The notes beneath the pieces were generated by a model. It saw only the letters and a list, made by a program, of their open reading frames with translations, was not told where the DNA came from and made no database searches. From the NCBI RefSeq assembly GCF_003075035.1, contig NZ_QCZE01000003.1, forward strand, positions 186,001 to 250,000: DNA of 64,000 nucleotides, in the 5' to 3' direction. Source of the DNA: Zobellella maritima. Its GTDB lineage: Bacteria > Pseudomonadota > Gammaproteobacteria > Enterobacterales > Aeromonadaceae. Position numbers and translations under genes: made by a program. Below, piece by piece: positions 49,889-61,657 of this stretch; positions within the stretch are counted from its first letter, which is position 1, and every line of letters starts with the position of its first letter.

Positions 49889-50467
49889 ATGAAAAAAAAC
49901 GTAGCCCTTGCGCTACTCTCCCTGACCCTACTCCAGGGCTGTGCCGGTATGTTCGTTGCGGGCGGGGCCACCGGAGGGGGAATGGCTACGGACAGGCGTA
50001 CCATAGGTACCCAGCTTGAAGATCAGGCCATAGAAATGAGGGCCCTGCACCGTCTGGGTGAAACCAAACCCCTCTGGGAGCAAAGCAAGATAAGCGTGAT
50101 CAGTACCAAAGGCAGGGTACTGCTGGTCGGTCAGGCACCCACTGAAGACTATCGCCTGCAGGCGGAACAGATAGTCAAGGGGGTCCCCGGAATTGAGCAG
50201 GTCTACAATGAAATCCGTCTGGGCAAGCCAGTTTCCCTGTCGGTAAGCACCCAGGATACCTGGCTGACTTCCAAGGTAAAAAGCAGCCTGATTGCGGAAA
50301 AAAATATCGACGGCACCAAGATCAAGGTAGTGACCGAAAATGGGGAAGTGTTTCTGATTGGGCTGGTCACCCAGCGCGAAGCCGATATTTCCGTACACAT
50401 AGCGCGCAATGTCAGTGGCGTCAAACGGGTGGTTACCATGTTTGAATTTATTCAGGCGGTTAACTGA
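49889..50467 (+). CDS. dolP: Outer membrane lipoprotein DolP (YraP), two BON domains
   Basis: 192-aa lipoprotein supporting outer membrane integrity. Lipobox LLQGC; BON domain 1 (about 45-112) and BON domain 2 (about 122-190), each with the V-x-G-x-V pattern (GRVLLVGQAPTED; GEVFLIGLVTQRE). ATG at 49889 follows AGGAGG at eight bases; a TTG one codon earlier is less likely. Last gene of the lpoA operon. Confidence 0.94.
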   Translation: MKKNVALALLSLTLLQGCAGMFVAGGATGGGMATDRRTIGTQLEDQAIEMRALHRLGETKPLWEQSKISVISTKGRVLLVGQAPTEDYRLQAEQIVKGVPGIEQVYNEIRLGKPVSLSVSTQDTWLTSKVKSSLIAEKNIDGTKIKVVTENGEVFLIGLVTQREADISVHIARNVSGVKRVVTMFEFIQAVN

Positions 50468-50525
50468 CTGCGGGTTGGCAAGCCGGTGCGGCCCTGACCT
50501 TTGCCCCTTGCTTTAACGCACAAAT

Positions 50526-50553
50526 AAAAAAAGGAGGCCGAAGCCTCCTTTTT
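50526..50553. terminator. Bidirectional terminator between dolP and tuf
   Basis: AAGGAGGC (50531-50538) pairs with GCCTCCTT (50543-50550) around CGAA; a run of A precedes and a run of T follows, so it serves both the plus-strand lpoA operon and the minus-strand str operon. Confidence 0.9.
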
Positions 50554-50572
50554 AACGTTGTGAGAAAATCAC

Positions 50573-51757
50573 TTACTTGATGATTTTAGCAACAACGCCG
50601 GCGCCTACAGTACGGCCACCTTCACGGATAGCGAAACGCAGACCGTCTTCCATCGCGATAGGAGCAATCAGGCTAACAACCATTTTGATGTTGTCGCCAG
50701 GCATAACCATTTCAACGCCTTCCGGCAGTTCGATGGTACCGGTCACGTCAGTGGTACGGAAGTAGAACTGAGGACGGTAGCCTTTGAAGAACGGAGTATG
50801 ACGGCCGCCTTCTTCCTTGGACAGTACGTATACTTCGGATTCGAAGTCGGTGTGCGGAGTGATGGAGCCCGGCTTGGCCAGAACCTGACCACGCTCAACG
50901 TCTTCACGCTTGGTACCACGCAGCAGAACACCTACGTTCTCACCGGCACGGCCTTCGTCCAGCAGCTTGCGGAACATTTCAACACCGGTACAGGTGGTCT
51001 TGGTGGTGTCCTTGATGCCCACGATGGCAACTTCTTCACCTACCTTGATGATACCGCGCTCAACACGACCGGTAACAACGGTACCACGGCCCTGGATGGA
51101 GAACACGTCTTCGATCGGCAGCAGGAAGGCACCGTCAACGGCACGCTCAGGCTCAGGGATGTAGGAATCCAGGGCAGCAGCCAGTTCCAGGATCTTCGGC
51201 TCCCACTCGGGATCGCCTTCCAGGCCTTTCAGCGCGGAGCCCTGGATAACAGGGATGTCGTCGCCCGGGAAGTCGTACTCGGACAGCAGTTCGCGCACTT
51301 CCATCTCAACCAGCTCGAGCAGCTCTTCATCGTCAACCATGTCACACTTGTTCATGAACACAACGATGTAAGGTACGCCTACCTGGCGGGCCAGCAGGAT
51401 GTGCTCACGAGTTTGCGGCATAGGACCGTCGGTAGCGGCAACAACCAGGATGGCACCATCCATCTGGGCAGCACCGGTTATCATGTTTTTCACATAGTCG
51501 GCGTGGCCAGGGCAGTCAACGTGAGCGTAGTGACGGCTTTCGGTGTCGTACTCAACGTGAGAAGCGGCGATGGTGATACCACGGGCCTTTTCTTCAGGGG
51601 CGTTGTCGATCTGGTCGAAAGCGCGGGCGGCGCCGCCCCACTGCTTGGCCAGCACGTTGGTGATGGCGGCGGTCAGGGTGGTTTTACCGTGGTCAACGTG
51701 GCCGATAGTACCTACGTTTACGTGCGGTTTGTTACGTTCAAATTTTTCTTTAGACAC
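50573..51757 (-). CDS. tuf: Elongation factor Tu
   Basis: 394-aa GTPase delivering aminoacyl-tRNA. G1 [10 protein letters not shown]3 DCPGHADY, G4 NKCDMVDD, and the C-terminal domains 2 and 3 end ...[11 protein letters not shown]. Last gene of the str operon. Gammaproteobacteria usually have a second tuf copy elsewhere; none is in this window. Confidence 0.97.
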   Translation of the reverse strand: MSKEKFERNKPHVNVGTIGHVDHGKTTLTAAITNVLAKQWGGAARAFDQIDNAPEEKARGITIAASHVEYDTESRHYAHVDCPGHADYVKNMITGAAQMDGAILVVAATDGPMPQTREHILLARQVGVPYIVVFMNKCDMVDDEELLELVEMEVRELLSEYDFPGDDIPVIQGSALKGLEGDPEWEPKILELAAALDSYIPEPERAVDGAFLLPIEDVFSIQGRGTVVTGRVERGIIKVGEEVAIVGIKDTTKTTCTGVEMFRKLLDEGRAGENVGVLLRGTKREDVERGQVLAKPGSITPHTDFESEVYVLSKEEGGRHTPFFKGYRPQFYFRTTDVTGTIELPEGVEMVMPGDNIKMVVSLIAPIAMEDGLRFAIREGGRTVGAGVVAKIIK

Positions 51758-51820
51758 GGACTAGTCCTTCCTAGTTTGAACCCACCCGCCATGCGGGTGG
51801 GGAGTTTAAACAAAGATTAG

Positions 51821-53920
<2,100 letters not shown>

Positions 53921-53996
53921 AATAAAATCCTCTTGCTAAGGTCTAATGTCCTTAGTCAGCAACCAAAGGGGCGCGGCCTGAACCGCGCCCATCCGA

Positions 53997-54467
53997 CTAC
54001 CAGCGATAGTGTGCGAACGCTTTGTTGGCTTCAGCCATGCGGTGCACGTCTTCACGCTTCTTGACCGCAGAGCCTTTGTTTTCGGCGGCATCCAGCAACT
54101 CGCCGGCCAGACGCTGAGCCATAGATTTTTCACCACGCTTACGAGCGGCGTCTACCAACCAGCGCATGGCCAGGGCATTACGACGCACGGGGCGTACTTC
54201 AACCGGCACCTGGTAGGTAGAACCACCCACCCGGCGGGATTTAACTTCAACAGTAGGACGAACATTGTCCAGTGCCGCTTCGAACAGGGCAAGATGCTCT
54301 TTGCTGGTTTTTTCAGCAACGATATCCAGGGCACCGTATACGATATGTTCAGAAGTAGACTTCTTACCGTCTACCATTACTACGTTTACGAACTTTGCCA
54401 GCAGCTCGGATCCGAACTTGGGATCCGGCAGGATTTTACGCTGGCCGATTACGCGACGTCTTGGCAT
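53997..54467 (-). CDS. rpsG: 30S ribosomal protein S7
   Basis: 156-aa primary 16S rRNA-binding protein that nucleates the 30S head. [28 protein letters not shown] start and the [24 protein letters not shown] segment are canonical. In E. coli S7 is the translational repressor of this operon, acting in the rpsL-rpsG space; that space is 83 nt here. Confidence 0.97.
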   Translation of the reverse strand: MPRRRVIGQRKILPDPKFGSELLAKFVNVVMVDGKKSTSEHIVYGALDIVAEKTSKEHLALFEAALDNVRPTVEVKSRRVGGSTYQVPVEVRPVRRNALAMRWLVDAARKRGEKSMAQRLAGELLDAAENKGSAVKKREDVHRMAEANKAFAHYRW

Positions 54468-54550
54468 TGCAAACTCTCCGTAACTTCAGGAATAACCCAA
54501 AACAAAAGGTTAAAAATTAAATATGTTTGGCCTTACTTAACGGAGAACCA

Positions 54551-54925
54551 TTAAGCCTTGGGCTTCTTGGCGCCGTACTTGGAACGGGCCTGGCGACGGG
54601 CGGATACACCAGAGGTGTCCAGCGCGCCACGTACGGTGTGATAACGCACACCGGGCAAATCTTTAACACGACCACCGCGGATCAGCACAACAGAGTGCTC
54701 CTGCAGGTTGTGGCCTTCACCACCAATGTAGGAGTTAACCTCGAAACCATTGGTCAGACGAACACGGCACACTTTACGCATAGCAGAGTTCGGCTTCTTG
54801 GGGGTGGTGGTGTAAACGCGAGTACATACACCGCGTTTTTGCGGGCAAGCGTCCAGCGCGGGAACATTGCTTTTTGCAACGTTCTTTTCGCGCGGCTTGC
54901 GTACCAGCTGGTTAATTGTTGCCAT
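54551..54925 (-). CDS. rpsL: 30S ribosomal protein S12
   Basis: 124-aa decoding-centre protein. The streptomycin-relevant TPKKPNSA (Lys43) and [13 protein letters not shown] (Lys88) positions carry the wild-type lysines. The PNSAM instead of PNSAL is a minor variation. First gene of the str operon. Confidence 0.97.
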   Translation of the reverse strand: MATINQLVRKPREKNVAKSNVPALDACPQKRGVCTRVYTTTPKKPNSAMRKVCRVRLTNGFEVNSYIGGEGHNLQEHSVVLIRGGRVKDLPGVRYHTVRGALDTSGVSARRQARSKYGAKKPKA

Positions 54926-54990
54926 TAACAGCTCCTGAAAAATGTCGTTCTACAGTTGTGAAAAATCTATCCCCAAAACAGGGACGCAAA

Positions 54991-55019
54991 ATTCTATTCC
55001 CAGCCCGTTTATGAGTCAA
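54991..55019 (-). promoter_or_regulatory. Promoter of the str operon
   Basis: Minus strand -35 TTGACT (55019-55014), 17-nt spacer, -10 TAGAAT (54996-54991), about 60 nt upstream of rpsL. It lies in the 135-nt space between tusB and rpsL. Confidence 0.65.
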
Positions 55020-55060
55020 GAATTATACAGTTTCCTGGCCTTATTTTGGCAAAAGGAAGA

Positions 55061-55345
55061 CTACCATGCCTGTGGGCTGCCTTTTTCCACGATCAGGGAC
55101 ACCAGATCCTCCATAGACACGGGGGTTCCTAGTTGCCCCTCCAGGCCTCGCGCCACCAGATCATCGCGCATGACATACAGGTCTCCCCTCTCGGCCAGGG
55201 AAGCAAGCTGCTGTTGCCAGTCAGGCAAGGTGACGGCGATCACCGCATCCTGCCATAATAGTAGCTGATCTCCCGCGTCCATATAACGCAGGCATTGCGC
55301 CAGATGGAAATGGCTCAGGGGAGAGTGTTTAACGGTGTGCAACAT
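55061..55345 (-). CDS. tusB: tRNA 2-thiouridylation protein TusB
   Basis: 94-aa DsrH-type subunit of the TusBCD sulfur relay for mnm5s2U34 synthesis. Starts MLHTVKHSP; lacks the relay cysteine as in the family. Gap of 7 nt after tusC. Order tusDCB before rpsL is conserved. Confidence 0.9.
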   Translation of the reverse strand: MLHTVKHSPLSHFHLAQCLRYMDAGDQLLLWQDAVIAVTLPDWQQQLASLAERGDLYVMRDDLVARGLEGQLGTPVSMEDLVSLIVEKGSPQAW

Positions 55346-55352
55346 ACGGATC

Positions 55353-55709
55353 TCAAAAGCTCAGTCGTACATTAAAGTCGGCCAGACGGGCCACCAGCTT
55401 GTCTCGAGACAGGGCCTGCACGGCAATACTCAGCCGGGTGACGCTCAGCCCTCTCTCGACCAGCGACTCGGCACACACATAGATGGACTCGATATCGTAC
55501 AGCTCAAACAAACCAAAGGTGGGAGTGTAATTACGTGTCAGCACGGCGCCCGGATCCTGACCTTCGAGTATCTGGTATACCCCATCGCCGATAAAAAATA
55601 CCGCCAGCTCATCGGTCAGAGCCGAGGCGGCCAGCACCGCATCCAGACCTTCCCGTCCGCTGGCCGTGCCATGAGGAGGGGTGCGGAACACAAAAGCAGG
55701 TTTATTCAT
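55353..55709 (-). CDS. tusC: tRNA 2-thiouridylation protein TusC
   Basis: 118-aa DsrF-type subunit. PAFVFRTPPHGTASGREGLDAVLAAS start and VFFIGDGVYQIL segment as in the family. Start overlaps the tusD stop (TGATG). Confidence 0.92.
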   Translation of the reverse strand: MNKPAFVFRTPPHGTASGREGLDAVLAASALTDELAVFFIGDGVYQILEGQDPGAVLTRNYTPTFGLFELYDIESIYVCAESLVERGLSVTRLSIAVQALSRDKLVARLADFNVRLSF

Positions 55710-56110
55710 CAGAACTGTACCACCCGGTCTGCGGTCAGCACCGCCTGAGCCATAGAACCCAGGCCACCGAGCCGGAAAGGCGCCTTGACATTGGCGCCGC
55801 TCAGGTTCGCCTGCCGGGCCGACTCCTCATCAACCTGACCCCGCCTGAGCGCCGCAGCGACACACAGCTCCAGGCTGAGTTGCTGCTCATTGGCCAACGC
55901 AATCCAGGCCCGATGCAAATCGGTTTCATCGCTGGCGGGAAGAGAGAAACTGTTGCCGTTGTGTACTCCTTCCTGATAGAAGAAGATGCTGATGATGCTA
56001 TGCCCCTGAGCCAGCAGGGCCCGGGCAAAGCGATAGGCATCCGAGGCCGACTGGGTGCCATAGCAGGGACCGGTGACCAGGAGTGCAAAGTTGAGAGACG
56101 GAGAGGTCAT
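55709..56110 (-). CDS. tusD: Sulfurtransferase TusD
   Basis: 133-aa DsrE-type subunit that accepts persulfide sulfur from TusA. Conserved cysteine in LELCVAAALRRG is the relay residue (Cys78 in E. coli). FFYQEGVHNGNSF segment is typical. ATG at 56110 chosen for family start; the frame is open 30 nt further upstream. Confidence 0.93.
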   Translation of the reverse strand: MTSPSLNFALLVTGPCYGTQSASDAYRFARALLAQGHSIISIFFYQEGVHNGNSFSLPASDETDLHRAWIALANEQQLSLELCVAAALRRGQVDEESARQANLSGANVKAPFRLGGLGSMAQAVLTADRVVQF

Positions 56111-56159
56111 GACAGGATCCTGATCAAGCGGGGCGGCCATTGGCCCCCCCGGACAAGGC

Positions 56160-56543
56160 TTATTCGACGTAGGCGACAGCTTCGACTTCTACCAGCACAT
56201 CTTTTGGCAGGCGGGCCACTTCCACACAGGAACGCGCCGGGGCACCCTCGGTGAAGTAGCTGGCATAGACATTGTTGAAAGCAACGAAGTTGTTCATGTC
56301 AGACAGGAAACAAGTGGTCTTCAACACCTTGCTGGCATCGGCACCGGCTTCGGCCAGTACCGCCATCAGGTTGTCCATTACCTGCCGGGTCTGCTCTTCG
56401 ATACCACCGGCAACCACTTCCATGGATACCGCATCCAGCGGGATCTGGCCCGAGGTAAAGACCATGTTGCCCTGGCGGGTGGCTTGTACATAAGGGCCGA
56501 TGGCGGCCGGTGCCTTGTCGGTCGCAATTACAGTTTTAGTCAT
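56160..56543 (-). CDS. ridA: RidA family reactive intermediate deaminase
   Basis: 127-aa trimeric enzyme that hydrolyses imine/enamine intermediates from threonine dehydratase and other PLP enzymes. Signature motifs GPYVQATRQGNMVFTSGQIPLD and the active-site arginine in ARSCVEVARLPKDVLVEVEAVAYV. It sits between yheO and tusD, 12 nt after yheO, an insertion relative to the E. coli yheO-tusDCB order. Confidence 0.92.
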   Translation of the reverse strand: MTKTVIATDKAPAAIGPYVQATRQGNMVFTSGQIPLDAVSMEVVAGGIEEQTRQVMDNLMAVLAEAGADASKVLKTTCFLSDMNNFVAFNNVYASYFTEGAPARSCVEVARLPKDVLVEVEAVAYVE

Positions 56544-56555
56544 AGGTACTCCTGG

Positions 56556-57272
56556 TTAGGCGATGTCATCTTCATCGCGTTTTTTTTGCCGAATATAAAG
56601 ATAAACGGTGTGTTTGGATATATTAAGCTTGTCCGACACCATGGCGATGGCGTCCTTGATATCGAAGATGCCCTTCTCGAAGAGGCTGATGACAATCTGC
56701 TTGTTCTTGGCGTTGTTGGCCACATCCGGATCGGCATTGATCTCGTCGATGGTGCGTTCGACCGTCAAGGTCACCAGCTCTTCGACATTATTGCTGAAGT
56801 TGTCCAGCGAATTGTCGGGCGCCTCGACCGGCTTGGGTAAAAAGTCAGCCATAAATTCATGAAAGGGGGCGGCCAGATCCAGGTTGATACACAACAACCC
56901 GATAACCTCGCCCTCCAGGTTGCGCACCGCCAGGGTGCTCGACTTCATCGGCCCTCCGAGACGCCCCTGGGTAAAGTAAGCGGGACTATGACTCAGCTGT
57001 TGCTGCTCCAGTTGAGGCAAAATAGCTAATACCTGCTCGGTGAGCGGAGCGCCGGAGGTACGACCATTACCAGCGCCATTGGCAACCTTGATCACCGAAT
57101 CATCCAGATCTTCCAGGGTATGCAGCACTATCTCACAATGCCTGCCAAACATATCGGCCAGGCCATCCACCATATGGGCATAAGCCGCCAACAGCTGACG
57201 ATCCTGCTGGTTGAATTGCTTCTTGCGTTTGAATTGTTCGGTTAACAAGGCTGCCCCACTCTCATCCGGCAT
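56556..57272 (-). CDS. yheO: YheO-like PAS/HTH transcriptional regulator
   Basis: 238-aa protein: N-terminal YheO/PAS-like domain (about 20-135, FGRHCEIVLHTLEDLDDSVIKVANG...) and a C-terminal HTH_22-type domain (about 185-232, IKDAIAMVSDKLNISKHTVYLYIRQ). ATG at 57272 chosen because GGGAG precedes it at seven bases and the predicted promoter leaves no room for the longer TTG start at 57311. Ligand and targets unknown; E. coli YheO is likewise next to tusDCB. Confidence 0.87.
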   Translation of the reverse strand: MPDESGAALLTEQFKRKKQFNQQDRQLLAAYAHMVDGLADMFGRHCEIVLHTLEDLDDSVIKVANGAGNGRTSGAPLTEQVLAILPQLEQQQLSHSPAYFTQGRLGGPMKSSTLAVRNLEGEVIGLLCINLDLAAPFHEFMADFLPKPVEAPDNSLDNFSNNVEELVTLTVERTIDEINADPDVANNAKNKQIVISLFEKGIFDIKDAIAMVSDKLNISKHTVYLYIRQKKRDEDDIA

Positions 57273-57302
57273 TGCTGGCTCCCTATGCCTGTCTTTCCCC
57301 CT

Positions 57303-57331
57303 GATTTTCAATTGATCATGTCAGATGTCAA
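57303..57331 (-). promoter_or_regulatory. Possible promoter of yheO-ridA-tusDCB
   Basis: Minus strand -35 TTGACA (57331-57326, perfect), 17-nt spacer, -10 AAAATC (57308-57303, weak). Start near 57296, 24 nt before the yheO ATG. Confidence 0.4.
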
Positions 57332-57397
57332 CTTTTTTTGATGATGGCCGAAGCCCATACAAGCAGGATTGGGTAAAATGACTGACCGGCAATAACA

Positions 57398-57700
57398 TTA
57401 TCCCCTGGGGCCATTTTCGATACTGACAATGATCCCATTCCTGATGGTGACTATCTGCATAAACCGGTAGCGGCCAAAATGGTAGGTCCAGCGCTCTCCA
57501 TCCGGCTCCCGGTACCAACGGCCATAATGGTTGCGATAATGGCGCCAAGCCACTTCCCGCACCAGCGGCTCCCCGCAATAGAGGAGCAACAGGGCGATGG
57601 GATCGCCATCGGTGATCAGGCGATTATTGCAACGCATGCTGTCGGCCTGGGTCGGAACCAGCCACAGACACAACATCAATCCCAGCCACCAATACCGCAT
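57398..57700 (-). CDS. Secreted DUF2845-type small protein
   Basis: 100-aa exported protein: Sec signal peptide (about 1-20, cleavage after TQA), then MRCNNRLITDGD...LLYCGEP, a pattern seen in DUF2845 proteins, and WTYHFGRYRFMQIVTIRNGIIVSIE. Two cysteines after the signal may form a disulfide. ATG at 57700 has GGAGG five bases upstream; a GTG two codons earlier is less likely. Function unknown. Confidence 0.78.
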   Translation of the reverse strand: MRYWWLGLMLCLWLVPTQADSMRCNNRLITDGDPIALLLLYCGEPLVREVAWRHYRNHYGRWYREPDGERWTYHFGRYRFMQIVTIRNGIIVSIENGPRG

Positions 57701-57761
57701 AACCACCTCCCTGACCTAAAGATAGCTTGCCCCCGGGTCGGGTCTGGATCATCGATGCAAT

Positions 57762-57784
57762 AAAAAACCGCCCGCAGGCGGTTT
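57762..57784 (-). terminator. Terminator of ilvIH
   Basis: Minus strand AAACCGCC (57784-57777) pairs with GGCGGTTT (57772-57765) around TGCG, followed by TTTTA. Confidence 0.88.
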
Positions 57785-57802
57785 AGGACACCATAGCCAT
57801 CA

Positions 57803-58297
57803 TCAGGCGCGCAGGGACTTCTCGCCGCGAGATACACCACAAACGCCACTACGGACGACTTCTACCACTTCCGTGGTGTCAGCCATATTACGGATGAAGG
57901 CATCCAGCTTTTCGCTGGTACCTACCAGCTGAACCGTATACAACTGGGGGGTCACATCCACGATCTGGCCCCGGAAGATATCGGCGGTGCGCTTGACTTC
58001 ATCCCGGTTCGCGCCATCGGCGCGCACCTTGACCAGCACGATTTCCCGCTCGATATGCTCACCGTCGGTCAGATCGCTGACCTTGAGCACATCCACCAGC
58101 TTGTTTAGCTGCTTGGTGATCTGTTCTATCACCCGATCATTACCCATGGTGACTATGGTCATACGGGACAGGGTCGGATCTTCGGTCGGCGCCACCGTCA
58201 GGGTTTCTATGTTATAGGCCCGCTGGGAGAACAACCCGACCACACGGCTCAACGCACCGGACTCGTTTTCCAATAACAGGGATATAATACGCCGCAT
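57803..58297 (-). CDS. ilvH: Acetolactate synthase III small subunit IlvH
   Basis: 164-aa regulatory subunit with two ACT domains; confers valine feedback inhibition. Begins [26 protein letters not shown]; valine site residues (G14-type loop [10 protein letters not shown]) intact. ATG at 58297 overlaps the ilvI stop by one base. Confidence 0.95.
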   Translation of the reverse strand: MRRIISLLLENESGALSRVVGLFSQRAYNIETLTVAPTEDPTLSRMTIVTMGNDRVIEQITKQLNKLVDVLKVSDLTDGEHIEREIVLVKVRADGANRDEVKRTADIFRGQIVDVTPQLYTVQLVGTSEKLDAFIRNMADTTEVVEVVRSGVCGVSRGEKSLRA

Positions 58298-60015
58298 CAG
58301 GTTCTCTCCGTTTTGCTTAACCACATTTCATCCATGGCGCCGGTTTTAATCTGCATGGGATAAACATGCTCTTCCGGATCGATCATGATATCCATAAACA
58401 CCAGTTTGTCGGTCAGGGAGAAACACTTCTCCAGGGCCGCCTCCAGTTCTGTCGGCTCCGATACCCGGATTCCGACATGGCCATAGGCTTCCGCCAGCTT
58501 GACAAAATCAGGCAGCGACTCCATGTAAGAGTGGCTCTGACGCCCTTCATAGAACATCTTCTGCCACTGCTTCACCATGCCCAGGGCATTGTTGTTCAAG
58601 GAAATGATCTTCACCGGTATGTTGTATTGCATGCAGGTGGACAGTTCCTGAATGTTCATCTGGATAGAGCCGTCACCGGTTACACAAATGGATACCGCAT
58701 CCGGACGCGCCAGCTGGGCTCCCATGGCCGCAGGAAGGCCAAAGCCCATAGTGCCGAGGCCGCCGGAGTTGATCCACTGGCGCGGCTTGTCGAAGGGGTA
58801 GTAGAGCGCCGCAAACATCTGGTGCTGGCCCACATCGGAGCTGACGATAGCCTCCCCCTTGGTGATCCTGTATATACTTTCGATGACCTGCTGAGGCTTG
58901 ATGTACTTATCGCTTTTTTCGTAGCGCAAGCACTGACGTGCACGCCATTGTTCTATTTGCGCCCACCAGTCATCCAGGGACTGCACATCGGGCTTGAGTC
59001 CCAGCTCGCGAATGGTTTCCAGCATCTGTGCCAGAACCGTATCGGCCGAGCCGACGATCGGAATATGGGCCTTGATGGTCTTGGAAATGGAGGTTGGGTC
59101 CACATCCACATGCACTACAGTCGCATGAGGACAGAACTTGGCCACATTGTTGGTCACCCGATCGTCAAAACGGGCACCGACAGCCAGGATCAGGTCGGAG
59201 TTGTGCATGGTCTTGTTGGCTTCGTAGGTACCATGCATACCCAGCATACCGATAAACTGCTTGTGGGTGCCGGGCATGGCGCCCAGGCCCATCAAGGTAT
59301 TGGTTACCGGCAGATTGAAGGCTTCGGCCAATTGCACCACCAGGGCGCTGGCTTCGGCAGTGACCGCACCGCCGCCCACATACATCACCGGACGCTTGGC
59401 CTCAGCCAGGGCCTTCATCGCTTTCTTGATCTGTCCCTTGTGGCCCACGCCGGTCGGATTATAGGAGCGCATTTCCACCGAGCTGGGGTAAACATAAGGA
59501 TGCTTTTCTTTCGGGTTCTGTATGTCTTTGGGCAGATCCACCACCACAGGGCCCGGCCGACCGGTCGCGGCAATGTAGTAGGCTTTTTTTATGGCCAGCG
59601 GGATATCCGTGGCTTTTTTGCATAGGAAGCTGTGCTTCACGATAGGCCTGGAGATACCTATCATATCGGTTTCCTGGAAGGCATCATCACCGATGTAGTC
59701 GGTCGGCACCTGGCCGGAAAGCACCACCATCGGAATGGAATCCATATAGGCGGTGGCGATTCCCGTAATGCAGTTGGTGGCTCCGGGACCCGAAGTCACC
59801 AGCACGGTACCGACCTTGCCGGTAGAACGGGTATAACCATCGGCCATATGTACGGCGGCCTGCTCATGACGCACCAGTACATGTTCAATCTTGCTGTTTT
59901 CAAATAAGGCGTCATAGATATCAAGCACTGAGCCACCGGGATAGCCGAAAATATGTTCTATCCCCTGATCTTCCAGCGCGCGTACTACCATTTCTGCGCC
60001 CGACAACATCTCCAT
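58297..60015 (-). CDS. ilvI: Acetolactate synthase III large subunit IlvI
   Basis: 572-aa thiamine diphosphate enzyme, first common step of valine/leucine and (with 2-oxobutyrate) isoleucine synthesis. N-terminal [20 protein letters not shown], catalytic glutamate in [13 protein letters not shown], and the ThDP motif [14 protein letters not shown]...[18 protein letters not shown] precedes the ATG. Confidence 0.96.
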   Translation of the reverse strand: MEMLSGAEMVVRALEDQGIEHIFGYPGGSVLDIYDALFENSKIEHVLVRHEQAAVHMADGYTRSTGKVGTVLVTSGPGATNCITGIATAYMDSIPMVVLSGQVPTDYIGDDAFQETDMIGISRPIVKHSFLCKKATDIPLAIKKAYYIAATGRPGPVVVDLPKDIQNPKEKHPYVYPSSVEMRSYNPTGVGHKGQIKKAMKALAEAKRPVMYVGGGAVTAEASALVVQLAEAFNLPVTNTLMGLGAMPGTHKQFIGMLGMHGTYEANKTMHNSDLILAVGARFDDRVTNNVAKFCPHATVVHVDVDPTSISKTIKAHIPIVGSADTVLAQMLETIRELGLKPDVQSLDDWWAQIEQWRARQCLRYEKSDKYIKPQQVIESIYRITKGEAIVSSDVGQHQMFAALYYPFDKPRQWINSGGLGTMGFGLPAAMGAQLARPDAVSICVTGDGSIQMNIQELSTCMQYNIPVKIISLNNNALGMVKQWQKMFYEGRQSHSYMESLPDFVKLAEAYGHVGIRVSEPTELEAALEKCFSLTDKLVFMDIMIDPEEHVYPMQIKTGAMDEMWLSKTERT

Positions 60016-60392
60016 GATAAGCCCTCCAGGCTCTGTCCACTCATGTTCCGCTACTGTCGGTCTTATTTAAACGGCTTTAACTCAACCAGAGTCAAAACTG
60101 TGCAATAACACCAAAATAGCCAATTTTTATCTTTATTAAACAATCACTTCTACTTTCGTAACTAACAAGTAGAAAAAGCATTAAAAAGCACCTTAACCTG
60201 CTTTATACCGGTTGTCTACGGCTTTATTTACTGCTAATGACGCCAAAGACAGCTGATTCAACTGTTTCACCCCCGCAGCAACAGGCACAAAGCAGAAACA
60301 ATCACTATAAAACAGTTTTGGGCTCTTATTTTTATCTAAACTCTGGAGGGTTTATAGCACAGATCCTTGGTAAACCAGCGGGCCAATCGGGC
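60016..60392. other. AT-rich ilvIH upstream region
   Basis: 377 nt without a gene, notably AT-rich compared with the neighbours. A weak minus-strand promoter is possible (TTGACT at 60095-60090, -10-like GTTTAA at 60072-60067). AAACAATCACT occurs twice in direct orientation (60138-60148 and 60296-60306). An 8-bp hairpin TTCTACTT/AAGTAGAA lies at 60148-60174. Multiple spaced sites in an AT-rich leader fit an Lrp-type control region, as known for E. coli ilvIH. Confidence 0.5.
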
Positions 60393-61340
60393 TTATCTCA
60401 ATAGGCCACCACACTGCATATCATCATCGGCGACCAATTCGTGCAAATGTTCATCCGCCCATTCGGCGAACAAGACCTGCCGCCATAGCTGGCGGGCCAG
60501 GGTCGCCAGCGATACCGGCTGCCCGGCGAGCAGCCAGTGCATCAGCGCATTGGCTACCCGGGGATAGTGTACCCGGGGCAGCTGAGCTCCGGGTTTAATC
60601 GCCGGGGGGACAAAGGGCTCACTTAAACGTGCCAGCCTACTCGCCAGCTCAAGCTCCACCAGCAACCGGGAATGGCAGGAAACCCGACCTTGCCCCTGGT
60701 TTAACAGGGTTAAGCCGATGCCGCAATGAAGCGCCTCGGCCACCACACTCAGCTGGCCCTCGCTGAGTACGGTGCGACTCTGGCGGAGAGCCGCGGGCCA
60801 GTGCTGCCAGGGCAGCAGGGTCAAGGCACCGATCCTGTGCATACCGGTTACCTCAGGGTGGCAACAAACCTTGGGAGCGCCGCCAGCCTGGTAACGAATA
60901 ATCTTTTCCAGAGGCTGGTGGGGTAATGCCAGGCAAACATCATAATCACTCGACCGTGCCTCACTCAGCGTATCCAGCAAGGGTGGCAACACAGAGCGAC
61001 CAAAATGAAACCAGTCCAGGCCGATAACCTCGATGCCGGCCCGACGAATCAGGCCGCCGGTATGACCCTGGGCAAGCATAAAAACCGGGCTTGAGGCAAA
61101 CAGTTTTAGCCAGAGAGCCAGACCACTGTTACCTGCGAACACCAGCTGATAATCCTGCTGACGCAGGCGTGCATGCATGGCCTGGGAGGAAAACGTCAGC
61201 CCGCCCAACGCTGCCACGCCAGCTCCCGCAGGGCACACCACTTCCAGTTCACCACCCAGTGAATGTAACGCCCCAGCCAGCATCCTTGCATAGTAGTGGG
61301 ATACATAATCACCATCGGCAATAAAATACAAAATTCTCAT
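60393..61340 (-). CDS. Glycosyltransferase-like protein (GT-B fold)
   Basis: 315 aa. N-terminus MRILYFIADGDYVSHYYARMLAGALHSLG resembles the first strand-helix unit of GT1/GT28 enzymes, and SEGQLSVVAEALHCGIGLTLLN near residues 190-211 resembles the donor-site segment (H-G-G-x-x-T-x-x-E-A-L-x-x-G-x-P). The key GGH/HGG residues are replaced, so activity is doubtful. No signal peptide or membrane helix. It lies alone between ilvIH and the leu operon, where many relatives carry leuO. Family assignment is tentative. Confidence 0.6.
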   Translation of the reverse strand: MRILYFIADGDYVSHYYARMLAGALHSLGGELEVVCPAGAGVAALGGLTFSSQAMHARLRQQDYQLVFAGNSGLALWLKLFASSPVFMLAQGHTGGLIRRAGIEVIGLDWFHFGRSVLPPLLDTLSEARSSDYDVCLALPHQPLEKIIRYQAGGAPKVCCHPEVTGMHRIGALTLLPWQHWPAALRQSRTVLSEGQLSVVAEALHCGIGLTLLNQGQGRVSCHSRLLVELELASRLARLSEPFVPPAIKPGAQLPRVHYPRVANALMHWLLAGQPVSLATLARQLWRQVLFAEWADEHLHELVADDDMQCGGLLR

Positions 61341-61587
61341 GGGTTGCTATCCCTGTCATATCAGACCATTGGATCAGTCTGCACCCGGCCAATGACAAGA
61401 TGATGAAGCTCGCCAGAATTTAGTCTGATTTAAAAAATAATAAACAACAGAGGAATACCCCAACAAGGAATGACGATACCAAAATAAAACACCAACAAAT
61501 AACATAAAAACAAATAATAAATTCAACATCAAAGGCCTGATCAGCTACTTTGACAACAAGAATGCCTCTGGCGCCTTATGGCATAAG
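61341..61587. other. AT-rich region upstream of the leu operon
   Basis: 247 nt without a gene; very AT-rich from about 61430 to 61540 with many A tracts, consistent with H-NS, Lrp or LysR-type control, none of which can be shown here. Also contains the 5' flank of the minus-strand glycosyltransferase-like gene. Confidence 0.4.
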
Positions 61588-61616
61588 TTGACACAGGCCC
61601 GGTTTCTCGATATTGG
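61588..61616 (+). promoter_or_regulatory. Promoter of the leu operon
   Basis: TTGACA (61588-61593, perfect), 17-nt spacer, TATTGG (61611-61616). Start near 61623, about 35 nt before the leader peptide ATG. Confidence 0.55.
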
Positions 61617-61657
61617 TATAGCGTTGTTGACGGATTCTTTTTTCGGTGATGAGTGCT

